Position numbers and translations under genes: made by a program. A model generated the notes under the pieces. That model saw only the letters and a program-made list of their open reading frames with translations. It was not told the origin of the DNA and searched no databases. Positions 38,893-44,125 of a stretch of 44,125 nucleotides of DNA are shown here, in pieces (position 1 is the first letter of the stretch; every line of letters begins with the position of its first letter). This DNA comes from Candidatus Omnitrophota bacterium. GTDB taxonomy: Bacteria; Omnitrophota; Omnitrophia; Omnitrophales; Aquincolibacteriaceae. The stretch spans positions 1-44,125 of the forward strand of contig JACPXL010000057.1 in the NCBI GenBank assembly GCA_016196555.1, in the 5' to 3' direction.

Positions 38893-39733
38893 CATTAATT
38901 TCAATCAGTCTTTCCATCATCACATCAATTCCCACAAAATAAAGTTTTTCCTTTAAAAGCACGGGCTTTAAATCGCGGACAAGGGCCTTTTCCCACGCCG
39001 TAATTTTAGTCACATGGAAAGTCCCGCCTTGGGAGAGATTGGCCCGGAAATCCCCGCGGGCAAATCTCTTTTCATAAGCGGACAGGATCTCGCCATTCAA
39101 AATCAAAATCCGTTTGTCCCCTACAATTCCGGGGCCCTGTAAGAATCGTTGTGCCAAAATGATTTGCGAACCAGATTTCGTGGCATTTTTGGTCATTGTT
39201 TTTCGCCGTCCGTTTTTTTGCCGTAAAAGAGTAATCCCTTCGCCGCCTTTTTGATTAAGAATTTTCAAGACGAGGTCCGATTTTATTTTTTTCTGAAATT
39301 CCAAGATTTTGTCGGAGCTGGAAGTCACGATTGTTTCTGGCATCCATTTCGAGAAAATAATCCCGGCCAATTTCTCATTGGCATTTCTAACTCCGCGCGG
39401 GTGATTAACAATCGTCACTTTGCCGGCTGCCAGTTCCAGAATATAAGTCAGATAAAGATAATTCAAATCAAAGGGAGGGTCTTTGCGAAGCATGACGAGA
39501 TCAAAATCCTCCAGGCGAAATTGGGCAGGAGGGCCTACACGATAACTTTTTGCACTAAGAACAGAAATTTTTTGGGCATGGCAGCGGACATCACGGTTTT
39601 CCAGCCAAATATCTGGGGAGTCCGTGTACCAAGTTTCGCCATTTTGGCGCACAAATTCTTGAAGAATGGCAAAAGACGTGACAAGTTCTACCTCACGGCA
39701 AGGCAAAGGATCGATAATGAAAAGAACACGCAT
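38792..39733 (-). CDS. gshB: Glutathione synthetase-like ATP-grasp ligase
   Basis: A 313-residue prokaryotic-type glutathione synthetase, joining gamma-glutamylcysteine and glycine. Family blocks are VMLRKDPPFDLNYLYLTYILE, VNHPRGVRNANEKL, the ATP-grasp glycine loop LNQKGGEGITLL, GDKRILILNGE.LSAY.KR, RANLSQGG and FVGIDVM...LIEINVTSPAG. It is the only recognised gene on the minus strand. Its start faces gshA across 75 bases, so the glutathione pair is divergently transcribed. Its 3' end overlaps ftsI by 101 bases in a convergent arrangement, so both C-termini use the same DNA. Confidence 0.9.
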   Translation of the reverse strand: MRVLFIIDPLPCREVELVTSFAILQEFVRQNGETWYTDSPDIWLENRDVRCHAQKISVLSAKSYRVGPPAQFRLEDFDLVMLRKDPPFDLNYLYLTYILELAAGKVTIVNHPRGVRNANEKLAGIIFSKWMPETIVTSSSDKILEFQKKIKSDLVLKILNQKGGEGITLLRQKNGRRKTMTKNATKSGSQIILAQRFLQGPGIVGDKRILILNGEILSAYEKRFARGDFRANLSQGGTFHVTKITAWEKALVRDLKPVLLKEKLYFVGIDVMMERLIEINVTSPAGLPEAELLYPGSRLTQRVVDFFQGLRHS

Positions 39734-39745
39734 AGGATTCCCCGA

Positions 39746-39796
39746 TTGTTTTCTTGAAGTAAAAAAGCTATTCTATTTAAATCCTCGAGCTGTTGA
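39746..39796. promoter_or_regulatory. Candidate divergent promoters between gshB and gshA
   Basis: Within the 75-base divergent gap, plus-strand TTGTTT (39746-39751) and TATTCT (39769-39774) have 17-base spacing. On the minus strand TTCAAC (39791-39796 as plus coordinates) and TAGAAT (39769-39774) have 16-base spacing. Both are weak matches, but the divergent arrangement requires two promoters here. Confidence 0.4.
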
Positions 39797-39808
39797 AAGG
39801 AGTATTAT

Positions 39809-41182
39809 TTGAGTACCTTGACCGGAGAAGCCCATTCCAAAGTCCTCGCTTCCGAGGCGGATCTTTCCCGTTATTTTCATGCTTTCGCAAAGTCTCAAGA
39901 CTGCATGCGCGTGGGAATTGAAGCCGAATTTTTCGGAGTTCATGCGCAAACCGGGCAGGCACTTCCTTATGAAGGCGAGGGGGGAATTCAGGCAATTTTA
40001 CGGGGTCTTTCTCAAAAATTCCAGTATGAACCTATTCTCGAACAGGGAAATATTATTGCCCTCCGCCGCGGTAAAACCTTCATCACGCTTGAACCCGGCG
40101 CGCAGGTTGAATTAAGCGCAGAACCGGTTTGGAATGTTTTTGAAATTGAGGAGCAGCTTAATACTTTTTTCCATGAACTGCTTGAGATCTCACGTGATTT
40201 TCCCGGCACTTCATGGCTTGCCGCCGGATTTCATCCTTTTAGCCGGATTGATCAAACTCCGTTTGTTCCGAAAACGCGCTACAAGATTATGGAAAAGCAT
40301 TTTAAAACTCATGGCACTCAGTCCCATGAAATGATGAGAAGAACGGCCACCAATCAAATCAATTTTGATTACTTGAGTGAATCCCATGCGATGGAAAGTT
40401 TGAGAGTTTCACTGGGGATTACTTCCATGGTCACCGCGATGTTTGCCAATTCTGCTTTCGCCGAAGGCCGTCCAAACGGATTTATTTGTAAACGCCTTGA
40501 TGTTTGGAATCATACCGACCCTGACCGTTCAGGTTTAATTGTGGAATTCACCAAGCTTGGCAAAACTTTTCAGGATTATTTGCGCTATCTTTTGGACATG
40601 CCGGTTATTTTTATTGTCCGTCAGCAGGAATGGATCCCGCTTAAGCAGATGACCTTTCGCAAATTCATCCAAGAAGGCTATCGTGGAGAAAAGGCAACGG
40701 TAGGAGATTTCGAACTTCATCTGAGTTCGGCTTTTCCCGAAGTCCGTCTCAAACAATATCTCGAAATCCGCGGCGTGGATTGCCAAGCCCCATATTTGAT
40801 TCCCGCCGTGGCAGCGTTTTGGAAAGGTATTCTTTATGATTCCGACACCCGCGATAAAGCTTGGGAGTTGGTTTCTTTTGCTTCCGAAAAAGACCGTTTA
40901 AATTTACATCACTCAGTCCCGCGAGAAGGTCTGAGCGCCAAACTTGGCAGCAAACCCATTCTTCCGATTGTTCGCGAACTCGTGGAACTTTCCTGCCGCG
41001 GCCTTTCCAAACAAAAAGTGACGGATACGGCCCGCAATGAATGTTTTTTTCTAGAAAGAATACGAGCAAAAATTATCCGGCCCGGTAAATCTCCGGCTGA
41101 AACCCTTCTGGAAAAATGGGAAGGGGAGTTGGCCAAAAACCCCTCAAAGCTGCTTGATTATCTAAAGATTAAGCAAGGGTAG
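39809..41182 (+). CDS. gshA: Glutamate-cysteine ligase (GCS2 type)
   Basis: A 457-residue ligase of the GCS2 group (plant/alphaproteobacterial GshA and EgtA relatives), making gamma-glutamylcysteine. Motifs visible are VGIEAEFFGV with the metal-binding glutamates, EPGAQVELSAEP, FHPFSRIDQTPFVPKTRYKIM, HEMMRRTATNQINFDY and a downstream MTFRKFIQEGY. The start is TTG with a strong AAAGGAG seven bases upstream, and homology begins soon after. It is divergent from gshB and together they form a complete glutathione pathway. Confidence 0.9.
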   Translation: MSTLTGEAHSKVLASEADLSRYFHAFAKSQDCMRVGIEAEFFGVHAQTGQALPYEGEGGIQAILRGLSQKFQYEPILEQGNIIALRRGKTFITLEPGAQVELSAEPVWNVFEIEEQLNTFFHELLEISRDFPGTSWLAAGFHPFSRIDQTPFVPKTRYKIMEKHFKTHGTQSHEMMRRTATNQINFDYLSESHAMESLRVSLGITSMVTAMFANSAFAEGRPNGFICKRLDVWNHTDPDRSGLIVEFTKLGKTFQDYLRYLLDMPVIFIVRQQEWIPLKQMTFRKFIQEGYRGEKATVGDFELHLSSAFPEVRLKQYLEIRGVDCQAPYLIPAVAAFWKGILYDSDTRDKAWELVSFASEKDRLNLHHSVPREGLSAKLGSKPILPIVRELVELSCRGLSKQKVTDTARNECFFLERIRAKIIRPGKSPAETLLEKWEGELAKNPSKLLDYLKIKQG

Positions 41183-41208
41183 ACTCTCCGCAAGATTTTC
41201 GTTAATAT
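41180..41208 (+). promoter_or_regulatory. Candidate tRNA promoter
   Basis: TAGACT (41180-41185), 17 bases, then TAATAT (41203-41208). Transcription would begin near 41215, giving a short 5' leader for the tRNA at 41233. The elements are moderate matches, but the position is right and gshA ends immediately before. Confidence 0.45.
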
Positions 41209-41232
41209 GTGCGCCTCGATCTGTGCCTATAA

Positions 41233-41306
41233 CGGGGCGTGGCTCAGACTGGTAGAGCGCTCGGTTCGGGACCGAGAGACCGCAGGTTCAAATCCTGCCG
41301 CCCCGA
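41233..41306 (+). tRNA. tRNA-Pro (anticodon CGG)
   Basis: A complete 74-base tRNA cloverleaf. Acceptor arms CGGGGCG and CGCCCCG pair fully. The D arm is GCTC/GAGC, the anticodon stem CTCGG/CCGAG encloses the loop TTCGGGA with anticodon CGG, and the T arm GCAGG TTCAAAT CCTGC is canonical. The discriminator is A and CCA is not encoded. The anticodon reads proline codon CCG. Confidence 0.95.
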
Positions 41307-41332
41307 TAATTTTTGGTTTTGCCAAAAATTAT
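41306..41332 (+). other. Perfect 11-bp hairpin directly after tRNA-Pro
   Basis: Arms ataatttttgg (41306-41316) and ccaaaaattat (41322-41332) pair perfectly over a 5-base loop, starting at the tRNA discriminator base. It is AT-rich and without a following T-run, so it may serve in 3'-end formation or processing rather than classical termination. Confidence 0.6.
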
Positions 41333-41354
41333 CATCCCGAACGAAGTGAGGGGC
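41331..41354 (+). repeat. Possible half copy of a dispersed palindromic repeat
   Basis: The segment atcatcccgaacgaagtgag (from 41331) resembles one arm of GTCAT-type dispersed repeats such as the family II copies at 7098 and 14581, but no matching second arm is found nearby. It could be a truncated or decayed copy next to the tRNA. Confidence 0.35.
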
Positions 41355-41377
41355 TTCCTTCTCTTATTCCTTTCTCC

Positions 41378-41383
41378 TATAAT
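41378..41383 (+). promoter_or_regulatory. -10 box predicting a leaderless transcript
   Basis: A perfect TATAAT (41378-41383) stands seven bases before the ATG at 41391, with a weak TTCCTT 17 bases upstream (41355-41360). Transcription would start at or next to the ATG. There is no Shine-Dalgarno sequence. Confidence 0.6.
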
Positions 41384-41390
41384 ATTTGCC

Positions 41391-42776
41391 ATGAAAACAT
41401 TGGATTACATCACAGGTTTTGATTCCAGCACAACCATGCTCTATGCGCTTGGTCAATTTCTTCACGGCAAAGAATTCCGCGGTGTCGGTGTGGCCCCGAA
41501 TGTTCCTGCCTTTGTTGGAGATGCCATTAATACTATTCCGGAAGACTGGCGCACGTCTCTTTACGGCCTAAGCGGATGGGCAGGGGCCATGAAAGAGTCG
41601 AAATTAAAAAAAATTAAGTCTGAGGATATTGCGCAGTGGGTAGTGGATCAATATCCCAAACGTAAATATCCAGGCGTCATAATTGGCTCTTCCAATGGTG
41701 CGGTTATTCATCTGGCTGCGGCGCTCGGCATTCCATGGTTTCCGCAAACTTATCTTCTTTCCGTGCGAAGACTTCTTCCTCCGGATGAAATAAAAAAAGA
41801 CGCCGAGTGGGGGAAGAAAATGGTCAAACATTTTTTACCCCAGAATCCCGATCTCTTGGCGTATCAAATGCACGATCCGCTTCAGGACCGGCTCATGATT
41901 CAAAAAATGGGGTATTTCCGTCTCAAACGCACGAAGCTCGGCAAGCCATGGGAGGATTTTTTAAAAAAGAATTTGAAGCCGGGAGGAATTATTTATACCT
42001 CAGAATGTAGTTATCCCTGGTGGGTTTATTCTCTGGGTGAACGGCATACTTTTCAAATCGGAGGGCTTGGAGGTTTGACCTCCAAAGAATACCTGACAGG
42101 ATGCGCCAAAATCGACCGCTTTCTTCAAAATTATAAAACCAACGTACGCAAATGGTACCTTCCGATAAAAGCCACCAAAGCGTTGGAAGCCGAATGGGGA
42201 TTTGCCCCGGCCCTTTTGGAAGACATCAAGCGATTCGCTAAGAAGCACGGCTATCGCGTCAAAAGAATTTGTTTTAACGAGCCGGAAGATGTGAGTCCTC
42301 TGGCAGCTGATTTTTATCGCTGGTGGTATCGCAAATTAAAATGGAACACTGACCGTATGTTAGGAGAATCTTTCGCCCTTCTTGAACCGCTTTGGACTTT
42401 TAAAACGGAGTCCATCCCTTTCTGGCTGGCATTCAATACACGCTCTTCTTTAAAAGCTCTGCGCAATTATCTTAAATCTTCTAAACCTTTTCGCGAAATC
42501 CATCTCATGCTGATGTCCAATGGAGTTAAAGACGCCATTGGGTTGGTTTCCATTAAGGAATGGAAAGCGGCCATCTCTCACGCCAAAGGCAAACATGGAT
42601 TTGTGGGAGTGGATGAAGAAAAATATCCTGCCGATATCGGAACTTTTCTGAGATATCACGACGATTTGCGAAACAAAATTGGTGCCCGCCGCGAAGTCCC
42701 TCCTTCGCTTACCATTGCAGACTTCGAAAAATTCCTGAAAGAAAAGAAAAGGAAATACCGCGTTACTTTTTGTTGA
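41391..42776 (+). CDS. Hypothetical protein with a G-S-S-N-G nucleophile-elbow-like motif
   Basis: A 461-residue cytoplasmic protein of no recognised family. Residues about 90-125 (KYPGVIIGSSNGAVIHLAAALGIPWFPQTYLL) have a strand, GxSxG turn and helix like the nucleophile elbow of alpha/beta hydrolases. A GGIIYTSECSYPWWVYSLG segment near 208-225 and a lysine- and tryptophan-rich C-terminal half follow. The frame is open to 41313, but that region holds the hairpin, half repeat and -10 box, so the ATG at 41391 is chosen. A leaderless mRNA is predicted. The next gene follows after 10 bases. Confidence 0.75.
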   Translation: MKTLDYITGFDSSTTMLYALGQFLHGKEFRGVGVAPNVPAFVGDAINTIPEDWRTSLYGLSGWAGAMKESKLKKIKSEDIAQWVVDQYPKRKYPGVIIGSSNGAVIHLAAALGIPWFPQTYLLSVRRLLPPDEIKKDAEWGKKMVKHFLPQNPDLLAYQMHDPLQDRLMIQKMGYFRLKRTKLGKPWEDFLKKNLKPGGIIYTSECSYPWWVYSLGERHTFQIGGLGGLTSKEYLTGCAKIDRFLQNYKTNVRKWYLPIKATKALEAEWGFAPALLEDIKRFAKKHGYRVKRICFNEPEDVSPLAADFYRWWYRKLKWNTDRMLGESFALLEPLWTFKTESIPFWLAFNTRSSLKALRNYLKSSKPFREIHLMLMSNGVKDAIGLVSIKEWKAAISHAKGKHGFVGVDEEKYPADIGTFLRYHDDLRNKIGARREVPPSLTIADFEKFLKEKKRKYRVTFC

Positions 42777-42786
42777 CCAATAACCT

Positions 42787-43035
42787 ATGCCCAGGCTTAC
42801 TAGCGGACAAAATACGCAATCACCCGTTCCGAAAATTCGTTTGGAAAAGAGAATGGGGAAATGGGTGACAGTAATTTCGGGGCTGCATACTTACGGGACT
42901 GACAAGCTTGAGGCCATGGCCAAGGAATTGAAGGCCAAATCCGGGGCCGGCGGCACCGTTAAAAATGGTAATATTGAAATTCAGGGCGATAAAATCCAAT
43001 TTATTCAAACTTGGTTTCGAAATCAAAAAAAGTGA
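42787..43035 (+). CDS. SUI1/eIF1-family protein (YciH-like)
   Basis: An 82-residue protein with a compact SUI1 domain: [17 protein letters not shown], then [37 protein letters not shown], the canonical TVK.G.IE.QGD block. Bacterial relatives (YciH) are proposed to influence start-codon selection, as eIF1 does in eukaryotes. Given the many TTG starts in this window that connection is intriguing but only inferred. It follows the hypothetical gene after 10 bases and precedes the DUF255 gene by 7 bases. Confidence 0.88.
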   Translation: MPRLTSGQNTQSPVPKIRLEKRMGKWVTVISGLHTYGTDKLEAMAKELKAKSGAGGTVKNGNIEIQGDKIQFIQTWFRNQKK

Positions 43036-43042
43036 GGCCGTT

Positions 43043-44125
43043 TTGCAAAAATATTTTGTTTTGACTTTCTTTTTTCTTTCGATTCTTTCCGCCAATTTAA
43101 AAGCTGAAGAATCTGGCTCCTCCCTCGCTTGGCAAAAATGGGAAGACGGCCTTTTTGAAAAGGCAAAAAGCGAAAACCGTTTTGTGATTCTCGATTTGGA
43201 AGCAGTGTGGTGCCATTGGTGTCATGTGATGGAAGAAACTACCTATCAAGATCCCAAAGTCAAAGAACTGATCCAAGCCAAATATATTCCGGTCCGAGTG
43301 GATCAAGACGCCAATCCCGATATTTCCCATCGCTATGAAGATTATGGATGGCCTGCTACCGTTGTATTTGCTCCGGATGGCTCGGAGATTGTTAAACGCC
43401 GCGGATACATTCCTCCCGGCCCCATGGCTTCCTTGCTTCAAGCCATTATCGACGATCCCGCGCCCGGCCCTTCGATTACTCAGGGAGAAGAAATCCGTCC
43501 GGCTGAAAATGCTTTTCTGGCGCCCGATCAGGCCGAAGAGATTCAAGCCGAGCATCTCGATCTTTATGACAAGGAATTCGGCGGCTGGGGGAGTATTTTT
43601 AAATTAATCGATGCGGACCATATGGAATATGCCATGCTCAAAGCTGCTGCGGGCGATAAAGAGGAAGAGGGTTTTGCGCTGAAGACTTTTGATCAGGCGC
43701 TCAATTTGCTGGACCCGGTTTGGGGCGGCTTTTATCAATATTCCGATCAGCGTGACTGGAAATCGCCGCATTTTGAAAAAATTATGATTATTCAAACGGA
43801 TTATATGCGTCTTTATGCCATGGCCTGGTTGATATGGCAAAAACCCGAATATCTGAATGCCGCGAAAGCCGTGGCGGATTATGCCAAAAATTTTATGACC
43901 TCAGAAAAGGGTGCTTTTTATACCAGCCAGGATGCGGATGTGAGTCCTGAATTCTTAGGCACGGAATTTTATGCGCTCACAGATTCCGCTCGCCGCGAAA
44001 GCGGCAAAATGCCCAGAATCGATCAACATATTTATTCACGCGAAAATGGATGGATGATTTCAAGCCTTGCGGCGCTTTACGCAGCTACGGGAGAGCCGTC
44101 CTATTTGAATCAGGCGGTGGCTGCA
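43043..44125 (+). CDS. Exported thioredoxin-domain protein (DUF255/YyaL-like), 5' part
   Basis: This frame runs off the right edge (361 codons visible). It starts from TTG with GAGG just upstream and encodes a signal peptide (MQKYFVLTFFFLSILSANLKA). A thioredoxin-like domain follows with the hallmark WCHWCHVMEE (CxxC) and a YGWPATVVFAPDG cis-proline segment. A helical domain then begins (LYDKEFGGWGS, LDPVWGGFYQYSD, FEKIMIIQTDYMRLYA), as in the YyaL/DUF255 family with its six-hairpin glycosidase-like fold. Most relatives are cytoplasmic, so export is notable. Confidence 0.87.
   Translation, partial: MQKYFVLTFFFLSILSANLKAEESGSSLAWQKWEDGLFEKAKSENRFVILDLEAVWCHWCHVMEETTYQDPKVKELIQAKYIPVRVDQDANPDISHRYEDYGWPATVVFAPDGSEIVKRRGYIPPGPMASLLQAIIDDPAPGPSITQGEEIRPAENAFLAPDQAEEIQAEHLDLYDKEFGGWGSIFKLIDADHMEYAMLKAAAGDKEEEGFALKTFDQALNLLDPVWGGFYQYSDQRDWKSPHFEKIMIIQTDYMRLYAMAWLIWQKPEYLNAAKAVADYAKNFMTSEKGAFYTSQDADVSPEFLGTEFYALTDSARRESGKMPRIDQHIYSRENGWMISSLAALYAATGEPSYLNQAVAA

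Noticed and set aside
39251-39757. 168-codon plus-strand frame opposite gshB
   Set aside because: The minus-strand frame carries all the glutathione synthetase motifs, so this plus-strand frame is its shadow.

Overview
The window is a gene-dense (about 95% coding) stretch of a diderm bacterial chromosome. Almost all genes lie on the plus strand in tightly packed, often overlapping operons. Mla-type outer-membrane lipid transport, lipoproteins and a dcw division cluster point to a Gram-negative cell envelope. The TIGR04073-like exported protein, the divergent Obg, the GC content (judged by eye to be somewhat under 50%) and the operon style would fit a PVC-related or candidate-phylum lineage such as Omnitrophota. 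That placement is an impression, not a demonstrated assignment. No phage, transposase, CRISPR array or rRNA is seen. One tRNA (Pro, CGG) is present.

Layout. (1) 1-3072: riboflavin operon, with the 3' end of the GTP cyclohydrolase II gene, then ribH, nusB, ribD and ribE. (2) 3084-6738: first cobalamin block (cobC, cobU, cobT and a CobB/CbiA amidase), running straight on from ribE. (3) 6696-11620: an RsbW-like kinase, a STAS protein, the Mla transporter genes mlaE, mlaF and mlaD, and a CHASE2-SpoIIE phosphatase. Together these resemble a partner-switching circuit wrapped around a lipid transporter. (4) 11672-17855: a TIGR04073-like exported protein followed by the second cobalamin block (a BtuF-like protein without signal peptide, cobS, cobD, cobQ, cbiB, cbiX and a thioredoxin-like 2Fe-2S ferredoxin). 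(5) 17959-24059: a DUF4870-like membrane protein, a coiled-coil protein with an L7/L12-like N-terminal domain, a DUF151 nuclease, trxB, a TlpA-like lipoprotein, a DUF547 protein and a nitrilase. (6) 24164-30935: rplU, rpmA, a terminator, a divergent obg, proB, proA, nadD and two DUF21/CBS membrane proteins. (7) 30932-33973: an exported unknown, then a three-gene cassette of a ParA ATPase fused to a glycogen-binding (CBM48-type) domain, a protein that looks like a MinD/ParA fold without a P-loop, and an unknown. (8) 34047-38892: a coiled-coil/zinc-ribbon protein, then mraZ with its operator repeats, a STAS protein, rsmH, ftsL and ftsI. (9) 38792-44125: divergent glutathione genes gshB (minus) and gshA (plus), tRNA-Pro, an unknown 461-residue protein, a SUI1/eIF1-like factor and the start of an exported DUF255-type thioredoxin protein.

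The most unusual signals are these. Two families of short palindromic repeats occur among the cobalamin genes: copies of one family are read through in the same frame inside cobB and cobQ, and a copy of the other forms the C-terminus of cobD. They are analogous to Rickettsia palindromic elements. The ParA-CBM48 cassette could be an undescribed system for positioning or binding polysaccharide. The STAS protein inserted between mraZ and rsmH lacks the phosphorylatable serine. The Obg protein has a degenerate G3 motif. Two genes have a perfect TATAAT box 7-9 bases before the ATG, which predicts leaderless mRNAs. TTG start codons are frequent.
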